A stretch of DNA of 64,000 nucleotides from Schaalia sp. ZJ405 (lineage in GTDB: Bacteria > Actinomycetota > Actinomycetes > Actinomycetales > Actinomycetaceae): the NCBI RefSeq assembly GCF_011038885.2, contig NZ_CP064952.1, forward strand, positions 1,302,001 through 1,366,000, in the 5' to 3' direction. Positions 46,175 to 55,091 of the stretch are shown here, in pieces (position 1 is the stretch's first letter; each line of letters begins with the position of its first letter). The position numbers and the translations under genes are program-made. A model generated the notes under the pieces. The model did no database searches. It was not told the DNA's origin and saw nothing but the letters and a program-made list of their open reading frames with translations.

Positions 46175-46203
46175 TCGTCCTCGTTAATTGAAACCGAGGA
46201 CGA
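46175..46203. terminator. Inverted pair of the CGAGGACG word between convergent kinase and glycosyltransferase genes
   Basis: Nine-base arms TCGTCCTCG (46175-46183) and CGAGGACGA (46195-46203) enclose an 11-base loop. The repeat overlaps the last codons of the glycosyltransferase and lies between convergent genes, so it can act as a bidirectional terminator. The arms are two opposed copies of the over-represented word. Confidence 0.6.
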
Positions 46204-47200
46204 ACCTGGCTGCCGTGTACACCGCACGAACAAACCGAGGGGACGCCTTGCGCACAAGCACCGCAAGCAGGTCTTTTTCCAGGTCCTTCGCAACCTCAGG
46301 AGAACGGGTCTCGATGTTCTCCCACAGCTGCGCCGACAGGCGGGCATGTTCCTGAGTGCCTGACAGCTGCGCCATCACTGAGCACACCGTGAAGTTGATC
46401 CGCAAGTAGTGAACCATGTAGCGGTAGAGTTCGTCAGGGACGGTCCCTTTTGCAGGCGTTGCCTCGACCATTGCACGGTTGACTCGGGCCAACTGATCAA
46501 GACGCATGATCATCACTTTCTCATTGACCGACTGATCGTCGCGCCCAATGAAGTACCGGTAGAGATCAACGTCAAGGTAGCGCATTGTCCGCACCAGCGG
46601 GAGCGGCACATACGAGTAGAGGTAGTCAACGTAGAACGTGTGCTCGGGCAAGTGGAGGCCGGACTTGCGAACAATCTCAGTGCGCATCGTCAGTGCATGC
46701 ATCAGGATGTACTGGTCGTAACGGCAACCCCGGAATTCGTCCCACCCAATCGTGGGGCCGACAGGAAGAACGTTACGGTAACGAACAACAGCCTTATGAG
46801 TTTTCCCGACCTTCTCATAAACATAATTCGTGATGACGAGGTCGACGAGGCTACCGGACTGACATTCCGACCGAAGTACCCTGAGCAACGCCCGCAGTGC
46901 CGAACGGTCCAACCAGTCATCGGAGTCAACGACGCGCACGTACGTTCCCCGAGCCTGAGCGACCCCCGCATTGACGGCTCCTCCGTGTCCCTTATTTTCC
47001 TGGTGAATCACACGAACCATGTCGTAGCGTGCCGCCCACAGGTCAGCCAGCTGCGCCGTATTGTCCTTGGAGCCGTCATCAACGATGATCACTTCGACAT
47101 CGTCGCCGTAATCCACCAGCGTTGTCATCGCACGGTCTAGATAATCCTGGGAATTGTACGCGGGAACCACAACGGTCAGGAGCGGCTGCAACTCGGTCAT
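46184..47200 (-). CDS. Family 2 glycosyltransferase
   Basis: A 338-residue GT2 enzyme with the GT-A fold: LTVVVPAYNSQDYLDRAM, VIIVDDGSKDNT, GHGGAVNAGVAQARG and the metal-binding VDSDDW. The acceptor region is beyond about residue 120. AAGGA precedes ATG 47200; a longer frame adds 20 residues with no ribosome site. It probably transfers a sugar from a nucleotide donor to a surface polymer, but donor and acceptor are not predictable. The neighbouring GtrA-like gene is consistent with glycan assembly at the membrane. Confidence 0.88.
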   Translation of the reverse strand: MTELQPLLTVVVPAYNSQDYLDRAMTTLVDYGDDVEVIIVDDGSKDNTAQLADLWAARYDMVRVIHQENKGHGGAVNAGVAQARGTYVRVVDSDDWLDRSALRALLRVLRSECQSGSLVDLVITNYVYEKVGKTHKAVVRYRNVLPVGPTIGWDEFRGCRYDQYILMHALTMRTEIVRKSGLHLPEHTFYVDYLYSYVPLPLVRTMRYLDVDLYRYFIGRDDQSVNEKVMIMRLDQLARVNRAMVEATPAKGTVPDELYRYMVHYLRINFTVCSVMAQLSGTQEHARLSAQLWENIETRSPEVAKDLEKDLLAVLVRKASPRFVRAVYTAARFVLGFN

Positions 47201-47580
47201 TCTGAGGTCCTTCAACTCTTGCGCACATCGGATGTCGTATCGGAATGCTTCCACGTGCACCTGCCGTCGAACGCAGGCACAACACTCACGCTATTTTGTC
47301 CTATTGTTCCCTCTTTGACAGGCATTTGACGACAACCGAGGCGAACTTGGGGAGAACTCGGTGTCATGCTGACCATTGTCACCCGGCGGTGAATCCACCC
47401 TGGGATCGGTCAGCTGTGTTCGTGTCCATTCAGGGCGCAGCTGGTGACGAACTCAAATCGCTTGGCTGTGACCCTCGCTTCTCAATTCGCGCGGGGCATA
47501 GGGCTCTCGGCCTGTGCTCGAGAACCCGGCTGTGCCCCTCACCCTCGTGCACGCGGGGAGCAAGCGCGCGCGGCGCGGCG
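47201..47580. other. 380-bp intergenic region upstream of the glycosyltransferase
   Basis: No convincing gene. An imperfect inverted repeat at about 47496-47540 (GGGCATAGGGCTCTCGG against CGAGAACCCGGCTGTGCCC) could terminate the GtrA-like gene, whose stop is at 47581. The rest should hold the promoter of the glycosyltransferase gene. Confidence 0.4.
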
Positions 47581-48219
47581 TTACTTCTGGGCGCCAACCG
47601 TGTCCTGAGCTGCCTCCTGCTCAGGCGTTTCCTCATCCTCTGGGACCTGCTTGAAAATCACCTTAAAGATCGGGAAGAACACCCAGAAGGAAATCGCGGC
47701 GTTAATAATCATCGTGATGACATCAGCGACTGTTTCACCGCTGGCACCCATTGACCCCTTGAAGAAGGAATAAATCGGATCCTTGTACACCACCTGCAAC
47801 GCGGCAGCAAGGATCGTAATAACCACATAGGCAACGGCGTACCAGAACGCAGCTTTCCACACGGAAGAATTCGACTTAAACGTCACATTGCGCTGCGCGA
47901 AGAAGTTAATGACCTGTGCGATGAGCAACGTGATTTCAACGGCAAGGAAGTAGGCCAAACCACCACCGCTGCCGTCAGCCTGAATAGCGCCTCCCGCATA
48001 GTCGAAAAGATAGACGGGGTTTCCGCCCGACACCCCAACCTGGAGGAACTGGAACGGTTGATTCACCAAGTTCGTCATACCGAAAATCCACTTGAATACC
48101 GGCATGAGGATGAGCTGAAGAACGGTGATGCCGTTGGAGAGAATAAAAAACACGATGAACTGCGCAAGAGTTTCGTGCTCAGTTGCAAACTTCTTCCACC
48201 AGTTTTTCAATGCATTCAC
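47581..48219 (-). CDS. GtrA-like membrane protein
   Basis: A 212-residue protein with four membrane segments and the GtrA family motif FFAQRNVTFKSN after the third helix region. GtrA proteins are thought to help flip polyprenyl-linked sugars. There is an insertion between the first two helices (about 50-75) and an acidic C-terminal tail (EDEETPEQEAAQ). It lies 62 bases downstream of the GH3 gene and on the same strand, so the two may be co-transcribed. Confidence 0.8.
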   Translation of the reverse strand: MNALKNWWKKFATEHETLAQFIVFFILSNGITVLQLILMPVFKWIFGMTNLVNQPFQFLQVGVSGGNPVYLFDYAGGAIQADGSGGGLAYFLAVEITLLIAQVINFFAQRNVTFKSNSSVWKAAFWYAVAYVVITILAAALQVVYKDPIYSFFKGSMGASGETVADVITMIINAAISFWVFFPIFKVIFKQVPEDEETPEQEAAQDTVGAQK

Positions 48220-48281
48220 GTCTGATATCTCCGTCTATAGTCGACGTCTGTGTGCGACAGTTGGATGTTGGTTCAGTGACT

Positions 48282-50717
48282 TCACTCCGTGGGCACGTGG
48301 TTCTTCAGGCTTTGTTCCACTTGACGATTAGCTCGTCGGTTCCTGAAGAAACCACCCACCGTTTGCTTCAAGCCAGTCCAGGTGTGTCCGTTAACGAGTT
48401 CGACGATTCCATCAACCATTTCGGCAGACACATTCCCCATCGACATCTTCTCCAACGCCCTGAACGGCATGTTGGTCACAAAGAGGATCCCCAGGTCAGG
48501 CTTGCCAGTGGCATCGGCTTTGGCTTTCTTCTTAGCGAGGACGGATGCCACTGCTCGCGCAAGCCGTGACTTCGCGCGGCTCATCTCGCTCAGCGGATCA
48601 CCGGTCGTCAGCACACCACCGCGTGGCTCCTGAGGGAGCGGGAGACCAAGGAGGGCTTCGAACTCCACATCGGTGATGTCTTCAACACGGCCATCAATGT
48701 AACGAGCATAAGCCGAGGAAGTAAAGGAGGTCACGCCCTCTCTCGTCATCGACTGAGTGAGAACAATATCGTTGACGTTGTGACCGATTCCGATCTGCCA
48801 TTCACCCCCTTCTTCAGCCCACTCCTCTTTATCGATCGAGAAATGACGGAAAGTATAAGAATCAAAGGGAATGGTTACTTCAACGCTCTGGCCAGCTGGA
48901 ACATGAACCTTGCTAAAGCCTTTAAGTTCAACGGCTGGACCCCACAGTGTCTTCGGGGAACGCACGTAAAGCTGGGGAACATCACTGCCGTCGACGGTCG
49001 ATGTATTCGTCACGGTGAAGCGCGCCCCGTCCTCGTCCACAGTGAGCTGAGAGTATTGGAACGTCGAATAGGACAGGCCGAAACCAAAGGGGAAAGCCAC
49101 AGGGGTGTGAGTCGACGTGAAATAGCGGTAACCAACGTAGAGGCCCTCTCGGTACAGAGAGTGACGCTGCGTTGCCGGATACCAGCGTGATGTCGGGTTG
49201 TCCTCGTAGCGCACAGGGTAGGTTTCGCTCAGACGGCCCGACGGGTTGACCGCACCCGTGAGGATGCGCAAGGCTGCGCTGGCTCCGGCTTGTCCCGACA
49301 GTGATGTATGAAGGATCGCCTGAGTCTTCGACGCCCACGTGGTCTCGAATGACGACCCAGCAGACACCACCGCAACAATGCGCGGATTAACCGCATGCAC
49401 GGCCTCAAGCATGTCGATCTGGGCCTGTGGGAGCCTCATATGCTCACGGTCCAACCCCTCGGATTCAGAGAGTTCATCCAAACCGATGTACGCAATGACA
49501 ACATCGGCGCGTTTCGCCAGTGCCACTGCCTCCGAGATCAGGGAAGCGTTGAGCGCTCCCTGACGGTCGTAGCCTTGGGCGTAGCCAACAACATCAAGAT
49601 CGAAATCCTTGGCCACATCGAGAGTGGTTTCAAGCCGAGTGGGGTTGACCTGAGAAGATCCAGACCCCTGGTATCTCGGGGTCTTTGCCATGTCACCGAT
49701 AAATGCAACGGTCGTTCCAGCGGCCAGAGGCAAAATCTGGTCTTCGTTCCTCATCAACACACTTGACTCTTCGCTCACGCGACGGGCCAGAGCGTGATGC
49801 GGGTCTGCATCAAGGGCCGGACGTTCACCGTGTGATTGTGCTCCCAGGGCAATCCGGATCACTTCGGCGGCGCGGTCATAGACCTTCTCTTTGGGGAGAG
49901 AACCGTCTTTGACGGCCCTACATACTGCCCGCACCCCGTCGAGCCCGGGAACCGGCATTTCCAGGGACCCCCCATTACGGGCCGCTTCGACTAAGCGATT
50001 GGAGCCACCCCAGTCCGACACCACCATGCCGTCGAATCCCCACTCCTGACGGAGAATGTCAAGAAGGAGATGGGCGTTCTCATGGGCGTAGGTGCCATTG
50101 ACCAGGTTGTATGACGACATCAATGTCTGCGGATGGGCCTCGCGGACAACAATCTCAAAGGCCGTGAGGTAGATTTCCCGCATCGTCCGTTCATCAACAA
50201 CAGAGTCGGAAGCCATGCGGCGCAGTTCCTGCGAATTCACCGCGAAGTGCTTGGGACATGCCGAGACTCCCTGGGATTGGATGCCCCGCACAAACCCCGC
50301 CGCCATCCGACCGGCCTGGAGGGGATCCTCCGAGTAATACTCAAAATTACGACCACACAGCGGAGAACGCTTGATGTTGATTCCCGGACCAAGGAGCACA
50401 TCAACCCCAAGAGCGCGCGCTTCCTGTCCGATCGCCGCACCCATGTCCTGCGCAAGCTGCGGATCCCATGAGTTTGCAACCGTCGCCGCAGTAGGAAAGC
50501 AGGTGGCTTTTTCAGATTCACCGAGGCCAAGATGGTCACCCGAGCCCGTCTGACGTCGCACCCCGTGTGGTCCATCAGACATGATGAACGATGGGATTCC
50601 ACGTTCCGGCAGGGCGCGGGACTCCCATTCGTTTCGTCCCGCAAGAAGTGAAGCGGCTTCAAGCACGCTCAATGACTGAGCAATTTCGCGCGCATTGTCT
50701 GTGCGTTGTGACGTCAC
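48282..50717 (-). CDS. Glycoside hydrolase family 3 beta-glycosidase
   Basis: An 811-residue GH3 enzyme without a signal peptide. The N-terminal barrel carries GPGINIKRSPLCGRNFEYYSEDP, KHFAVNS and the nucleophile Asp in VVSDWGG (about 232). The C-terminal domain carries GSGSSQVNP and the DELSESEGLDRE segment, which supplies the acid/base in many members. A fibronectin-III-like domain (about 560-640, FTVTNTSTVDGSDVPQLYV) and an additional C-terminal region follow. The GTG start at 50717 overlaps the stop of a small upstream ORF by four bases. Likely a cytoplasmic beta-glucosidase on imported oligosaccharides; the sugar is not certain. Confidence 0.9.
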   Translation of the reverse strand: MTSQRTDNAREIAQSLSVLEAASLLAGRNEWESRALPERGIPSFIMSDGPHGVRRQTGSGDHLGLGESEKATCFPTAATVANSWDPQLAQDMGAAIGQEARALGVDVLLGPGINIKRSPLCGRNFEYYSEDPLQAGRMAAGFVRGIQSQGVSACPKHFAVNSQELRRMASDSVVDERTMREIYLTAFEIVVREAHPQTLMSSYNLVNGTYAHENAHLLLDILRQEWGFDGMVVSDWGGSNRLVEAARNGGSLEMPVPGLDGVRAVCRAVKDGSLPKEKVYDRAAEVIRIALGAQSHGERPALDADPHHALARRVSEESSVLMRNEDQILPLAAGTTVAFIGDMAKTPRYQGSGSSQVNPTRLETTLDVAKDFDLDVVGYAQGYDRQGALNASLISEAVALAKRADVVIAYIGLDELSESEGLDREHMRLPQAQIDMLEAVHAVNPRIVAVVSAGSSFETTWASKTQAILHTSLSGQAGASAALRILTGAVNPSGRLSETYPVRYEDNPTSRWYPATQRHSLYREGLYVGYRYFTSTHTPVAFPFGFGLSYSTFQYSQLTVDEDGARFTVTNTSTVDGSDVPQLYVRSPKTLWGPAVELKGFSKVHVPAGQSVEVTIPFDSYTFRHFSIDKEEWAEEGGEWQIGIGHNVNDIVLTQSMTREGVTSFTSSAYARYIDGRVEDITDVEFEALLGLPLPQEPRGGVLTTGDPLSEMSRAKSRLARAVASVLAKKKAKADATGKPDLGILFVTNMPFRALEKMSMGNVSAEMVDGIVELVNGHTWTGLKQTVGGFFRNRRANRQVEQSLKNHVPTE

Positions 50718-50938
50718 GTGTCCGTTCCCTTCGTTGTGCATCTTTGCAGCCGCCGTGCTTTCTCGTCGACATCTCTGGCGCAGATCAGCAAGTGATCGCA
50801 GCGCTCCTCACACCGACAGCACGCACCGTCAAGCGTTTGTTCGCGCAGCTCCTTGTATGTATCAAATGCCGAGGAACACAACTTCGCGAGGATCGGCGCA
50901 TGATCTGTCATTCCCAATGTATGTTTTGTCGGCGTCAC
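50714..50938 (-). CDS. Small Cys-rich ORF translationally coupled to the GH3 gene
   Basis: A 74-codon ORF (GTG start 50938, or ATG 50911 for 65 residues) whose TGA overlaps the GH3 GTG by four bases, the same GTGA coupling seen between real genes elsewhere in this window. The protein is charged with seven cysteines, five of them in ACCRCEERCDHLLIC, a possible metal-binding knot. No family recognised. A CCATA-CC-TATGG inverted repeat at 50939-50950 lies right at its start and could be an operator. Against it: there is only a weak ribosome site, and the region could simply be the GH3 leader. Confidence 0.45.
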   Translation of the reverse strand: MTPTKHTLGMTDHAPILAKLCSSAFDTYKELREQTLDGACCRCEERCDHLLICARDVDEKARRLQRCTTKGTDT

Positions 50939-50983
50939 CCATACCTATGGTAACTGCGCTGATACAGCGGTGTTTTCGCTACG

Positions 50984-51844
50984 ATGACACCTATGATTCC
51001 TGCGCATGCGTCAACCGGGCGCCTCGTTTTCATCGATCTTGACGGAACCCTTTTTGACCGGACGCAACGGCTCTTGCCCTCTGCCCGATCCGCCTGCGAA
51101 GACCTCCGCCGTGCTGGCCACACAATGATCATCTGTACGGGCCGCTCCCTGCCTGAAATCTACCCGTGGATCTGGGATCTCGGATTCTCCGGCGTCATCG
51201 CAGGAGCAGGTGGTTTCGTGCAGATCGGATCACAGATCCTCAAAGATCAGCGGATTCCTCACGAAGATATCGTTGCGATCACGAAGCTCTGGCAGTCCTT
51301 TGATGCCATGTGGATCTGGCAAGGCCCCGATGCGATGTACCCCTCCGACGGCTACCTCGATGCCTTCCTCCCAGCCGCCGGCATTGATCCCGACGACTGG
51401 CGCGACTATGCCACATCAATTGCTCCGTACCAGCACTCAGGGATTCCTCACTCCTCCGCAAAATGTACGGCCTACCTTCCCTTGGATGCTCCCGATATTC
51501 CCGAGATCACCACTCTCCTTCCCCCGGGATACACCGTTCATGGTGGCTCCGTGGGCGCGGGAGCAACGAAAGCAGTTGAGGTACTCCCCCATGATGTCTC
51601 GAAAGGCGATGGCATTCGCATCGTCGTTGACTTCCTCGGCGCAAGTCTCTTAGACACTGTGGCGATCGGTGACTCAGAAAATGACATCGAAGCTCTCAAG
51701 ACAGCCGCGGTCAGTATCGCAATGGGCGGAGCTCGCCCCGAGGTGGCACGCGCAGCGACGCATATTGCCCCGATGCTCAGCGAGGACGGATTTGCCCAGG
51801 GCTTGCGCACGGCCGGTCTTTTCGATGCTCTCCCTCGGCGCTAA
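50984..51844 (+). CDS. HAD-superfamily Cof-type phosphatase
   Basis: A 286-residue HAD hydrolase. Motif I is FIDLDGTLFD (about 16-25), motif II CTGR, motif III the Lys in SKGDG and motif IV AIGDSENDIEAL near residue 225, with a C2-type cap domain between. Cof-type members dephosphorylate sugar phosphates or pyridoxal phosphate. It lies upstream of the PTS genes, so a role in sugar phosphate balance is plausible but inferred. ATG 50984 has no strong ribosome site; ATG 50993 is an alternative. Confidence 0.9.
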   Translation: MTPMIPAHASTGRLVFIDLDGTLFDRTQRLLPSARSACEDLRRAGHTMIICTGRSLPEIYPWIWDLGFSGVIAGAGGFVQIGSQILKDQRIPHEDIVAITKLWQSFDAMWIWQGPDAMYPSDGYLDAFLPAAGIDPDDWRDYATSIAPYQHSGIPHSSAKCTAYLPLDAPDIPEITTLLPPGYTVHGGSVGAGATKAVEVLPHDVSKGDGIRIVVDFLGASLLDTVAIGDSENDIEALKTAAVSIAMGGARPEVARAATHIAPMLSEDGFAQGLRTAGLFDALPRR

Positions 51845-51915
51845 CCTGGGACACTGACAAGAAATCCGCATTCGACATGCGATTTTTCCGCATCCGTCCC
51901 GCGCACGGCTTATCC

Positions 51916-51943
51916 TAAGATAGTCTGTGAGACCATTCACAGA
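51916..51943 (+). promoter_or_regulatory. Possible promoter and operator of the PTS IIB-IIA pair
   Basis: TAAGAT (51916-51921) resembles a -10 box, followed at once by the inverted repeat TCTGTGA (51924-51930) and TCACAGA (51937-51943). The arrangement fits a repressor or activator site at the transcription start, about 35 bases before the IIB start codon. No good -35 box is visible. Confidence 0.35.
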
Positions 51944-51976
51944 GGGCGTGTGGGCCTGAAACTCAAGGAGGAGACG

Positions 51977-52207
51977 ATGAATCAAGCGGAGTCGATTCTG
52001 GCAGCTGTCGGCGGTTGGGACAATATCAGCACGATCGAAGCATGCATCACCCGTATTCGCCTGGAGGTTCGTGACGACGAAAAGGTTGACGACAATGCTT
52101 TACGCGAAGCCGGAGCATTCGACGTCATCACCGTCGGCGACCACGTTCAGGTTGTCATGGGACCCCAAACTGAAGACCTCGTCGAAGAAATTGAGAAACT
52201 TCGATGA
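51977..52207 (+). CDS. PTS glucose-type IIB domain protein
   Basis: A 76-residue stand-alone EIIB domain of the glucose family. The phosphorylated cysteine is C23 in EACITRIRLEV, the normal CxTRLR-type context. AAGGAGGAG before ATG 51977 is a strong ribosome site. Its last four bases overlap the IIA gene (ATGA), so the two are coupled. In the PTS it takes phosphate from IIA and passes it to sugar bound by a IIC channel. No IIC is encoded in this window. Confidence 0.9.
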   Translation: MNQAESILAAVGGWDNISTIEACITRIRLEVRDDEKVDDNALREAGAFDVITVGDHVQVVMGPQTEDLVEEIEKLR

Positions 52208-52665
52208 GCATCGAGATCGCCTGCCCCGTTTCCGGTGAAGTCACGGACTTATCCTCCGTTTCTGACCCGGTGTTCGCCCAGGGAATCGTCGGTCCAGGAA
52301 CCGCTATTTATCCTGCGCGTGGAGGGACCGTTGTCAGAGCGTTAGCTCCGTTGGGCGGACGAGTTGTCACGATGCACCCGCATGCTTTTGTTGTCGAGTC
52401 ACCCGACGGAGTTCGCGTCCTCGTCCACCTGGGGATCGACACCGTGAAGCTCCGCGGAGAAGGATTCACTCCCCTCGTGTCGGTAGGTGACGAGGTGCGT
52501 GTCGGCGACATTCTCATCCGCTGGGATATCACTGCCGCCCGAGACGCAGAACTTGATCTCGTGGTCCCCGTCATCGTTCTTGACATCGGGGATCGCGAAG
52601 TCACGCCGCTGGTGTGGCCGGGAACGCCCGCTCTCGAGGGCGGTCCCCTCTTGCGCCTGTCGTAA
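52204..52665 (+). CDS. PTS glucose-type IIA domain protein
   Basis: A 153-residue soluble EIIA of the glucose (Crr) type. The phosphorylatable His75 lies in VLVHLGIDT, and His60 in MHPHAF is at the 15-residue spacing found for the two active-site histidines of Crr. It accepts phosphate from HPr. Its start overlaps the IIB gene by four bases. As a separate protein it could feed several IIB-IIC permeases and act as a regulatory signal; that is known of the family and not shown here. Confidence 0.92.
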   Translation: MSIEIACPVSGEVTDLSSVSDPVFAQGIVGPGTAIYPARGGTVVRALAPLGGRVVTMHPHAFVVESPDGVRVLVHLGIDTVKLRGEGFTPLVSVGDEVRVGDILIRWDITAARDAELDLVVPVIVLDIGDREVTPLVWPGTPALEGGPLLRLS

Positions 52666-52680
52666 TCCTCAAGAGCAGAC

Positions 52681-52720
52681 GCTCGTCCTCGTTCCCATAC
52701 TTACAGGGACGAGGACGAGC
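52681..52720 (+). terminator. Terminator of the PTS genes built from two opposed CGAGGACG words
   Basis: GCTCGTCCTCG-TT-CCC (52681-52696) pairs with GGGACGAGGACGAGC (52706-52720), with one bulged T, around a nine-base loop. It begins 16 bases after the IIA stop. No T-run follows. Both arms contain the over-represented word. Confidence 0.75.
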
Positions 52721-52805
52721 GCCGCCTATTCCCCAGGATGCCGCCTCGTGTGCGGTTAGCCAGACCCACGTCGCTGATCACGAGCGCACGTCCACCAACG
52801 CGGAC

Positions 52806-54950
52806 TCAGTGCACGCGATCGTTGAGCACAGTGAACAGCGCTCCCAGGCGTTCATTCGTTGCCAGGTCGTCAACGGAAATTTCCACCCCATCGGGACCAC
52901 ACAGGGGTACGCACCAATTGGGATATTCCAAATGAGTTCCCGGCATGTTCTGAGGTCGAGTGTCCCCCACTGCGTCAACGAGAGAGGCAACAACGAGACG
53001 CGCCGGAGACTGCGCGACATAGGCATAAAGAGCTTCAAGAACATCTCGGTCCGTGGGATTTTCACCAATCAGGCCGTAGTCGCGTAGGCGCTGGACCGTC
53101 AGTTCCATCTCACGGCGATCCGCAGCTCGCACAGATTCCACATCGTCAACAAGCAGCCCCAACTCATCACGGAGCGTCGTCTGAATACCATTGATATACC
53201 CTGCGGTTGGCGGTAGATCGTGAATACTCACTGCCGCGAGACACTGCTGACGGTAATGATGCGGTTCCTTCGGCATCCCGGATTCGTCTTTCTCAAACCA
53301 CACGACCGAGGTGGCTAACACACCGCGGTCCTTCAGGTAGTCACGCACCCACGGTTCCACGACCCCCAGGTCTTCGCCGACAACAAGAGCACCTGCGCGC
53401 TGGGCTTCAAGAAGAACGACTCCGACCATCGCCTCATGGTCGTAATAGACGTAGGTCCCTTCCTTTGCCGACTTCCCAGCGGGAATCCACCAGAGGCGGA
53501 AAAGACCAAGAATGTGGTCGATACGCACGGCCCCCGCACTCGACAAAGCTGTTCGCACCATGTCTCGAATGGGTGCGTATCCCGCCTGTGCCAGCGATGT
53601 TGGCGACCACGGAGGTTGCGACCAATTCTGCCCCTGCTGGGAATACATGTCGGGCGGAGCCCCAACGGTCATTGACGAGGCAAAATACTCTGGATGCGCC
53701 CACAGCTCCGATCCGTAACCGTGGACACCAACAGCCAGGTCAGTCATCACACCGATGTCCATGCCAACACTGGATGCAACGCGTTGAGCTTCGGCAAGCT
53801 GAGCCGAAACGATCCACTGGCACCACTGCCAGAAGGTCACGCGCTCGGCAAGCGCTTGTTCCAGTTCACGCACGCGCGGCGAATCAACGCGCGCAAGATC
53901 TGGTGGAAGCTCAAGAGAACCCGAGTGTTCGACAAGAGCTGACCACAGCGCGAAACGAGCAAGATCCTCGCCTCCAACCTCGACAAAGTAACGGAACTCT
54001 GCTTCGCGGTGATACGAACGCGGCTGAGCAAAAATCTCTTCAAGAACGGGAAGCTTCGCTGCCCATGACCGGTCACGATCAATGAGGGTGAACTCCTGAG
54101 AGCTCGGCTGAGTTCCCTCGTGCAGCAAGCGAGCGCGCTCACGTGCTGCGTCGCTGAGTCCAGCGAACTCTGGAATCGTTTCGGGTCTGATGTAGAGCGG
54201 ATTCACCCAGCGACGCGACACCGGAAGATACGGAGAATTTTCCAGCGGTGGAATCGGAGTCGATGCGTGCACAGGATTGATCAGAAGGAAATCCGCCCCG
54301 CGATCTGCGCTCAGTGCCACGAGGTTAGCCAGGTCCTCGCTGTCGCCAACACCCCACGAACCGGACGACCGCGTTGAATACAGCTGGGCATTGACACCCC
54401 AGACTCGTCGATCACCGTTGAGTAAGCGATGCGTCAGGGCATAGGGAACAACAATGAGGGTTGCCGTTGCATTTTGTCCCCCCTCAATTGTTGCCTCAAG
54501 GTGATGCCATCCGAGAGGAAGATCGGAGGGAACTTGGAATGTTGCGCGCCCAACCAATTCGCCCTCAATCCATTGGGGCTCAACCCAGCGATCCAGTTGC
54601 GGGCACTGGCCCGACCGGCCATCTTCTGTGATCCAGCGCAGCGTCACCCACTGTCCATGAGGAACGTGAATTGGCACTTCCTGGTGAAGCCCCTGACGTA
54701 TGACAACGGTCGGAGGGATCACTGTTCTCCACGGACGCTCCTGAGCCAACTTCAGGGCCTGCTGCACATCGGCAACCGTTGATTCAGGCGAAATCGGCTC
54801 ACCCAATGCCTGAAGGACACTGATCAGTGAGTCGGCGGCGACCTCGACATAGTTGCCGTACCAGTCCCAATAGCCGGTGGCCACTCGATTGATGTCCGCA
54901 AGTTGACGCAGCTGATCAACGGCGTCACGTGCGGGGGCGCTCATTTCCAC
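52806..54950 (-). CDS. malQ: 4-Alpha-glucanotransferase (amylomaltase)
   Basis: A 714-residue GH77 enzyme that transfers glucan chains between maltooligosaccharides and releases glucose. Family features: a long actinobacterial N-terminal extension (about 1-150), STRSSGSWGVGDSEDLANLV, SPYLPVSRRWVNPLYI, the nucleophile Asp in VRIDHILGLFRLWW, and the acid Glu in VVGEDLGVVEPWV. The second GTG, at 54950, is ideally spaced from GGGAG; GTG 54956 and ATG 54944 are alternatives. It works in the same maltodextrin pool as GlgX, TreY and TreZ encoded 40 kb away. It is convergent with the PTS genes. Confidence 0.95.
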   Translation of the reverse strand: MEMSAPARDAVDQLRQLADINRVATGYWDWYGNYVEVAADSLISVLQALGEPISPESTVADVQQALKLAQERPWRTVIPPTVVIRQGLHQEVPIHVPHGQWVTLRWITEDGRSGQCPQLDRWVEPQWIEGELVGRATFQVPSDLPLGWHHLEATIEGGQNATATLIVVPYALTHRLLNGDRRVWGVNAQLYSTRSSGSWGVGDSEDLANLVALSADRGADFLLINPVHASTPIPPLENSPYLPVSRRWVNPLYIRPETIPEFAGLSDAARERARLLHEGTQPSSQEFTLIDRDRSWAAKLPVLEEIFAQPRSYHREAEFRYFVEVGGEDLARFALWSALVEHSGSLELPPDLARVDSPRVRELEQALAERVTFWQWCQWIVSAQLAEAQRVASSVGMDIGVMTDLAVGVHGYGSELWAHPEYFASSMTVGAPPDMYSQQGQNWSQPPWSPTSLAQAGYAPIRDMVRTALSSAGAVRIDHILGLFRLWWIPAGKSAKEGTYVYYDHEAMVGVVLLEAQRAGALVVGEDLGVVEPWVRDYLKDRGVLATSVVWFEKDESGMPKEPHHYRQQCLAAVSIHDLPPTAGYINGIQTTLRDELGLLVDDVESVRAADRREMELTVQRLRDYGLIGENPTDRDVLEALYAYVAQSPARLVVASLVDAVGDTRPQNMPGTHLEYPNWCVPLCGPDGVEISVDDLATNERLGALFTVLNDRVH

Positions 54951-55091
54951 GGCCACTCTCCCATTCGTCTTTGAGGGGGCTAAGGCTCCTCATTCTATTG
55001 CGCGAAGCCCAATCCTTAGGGAGGCTCACGCGAGGAATGAGACAGGGCAACACGGTTTTCACCGCGTCAACGCGTGAAGGGGCATTCGCGT

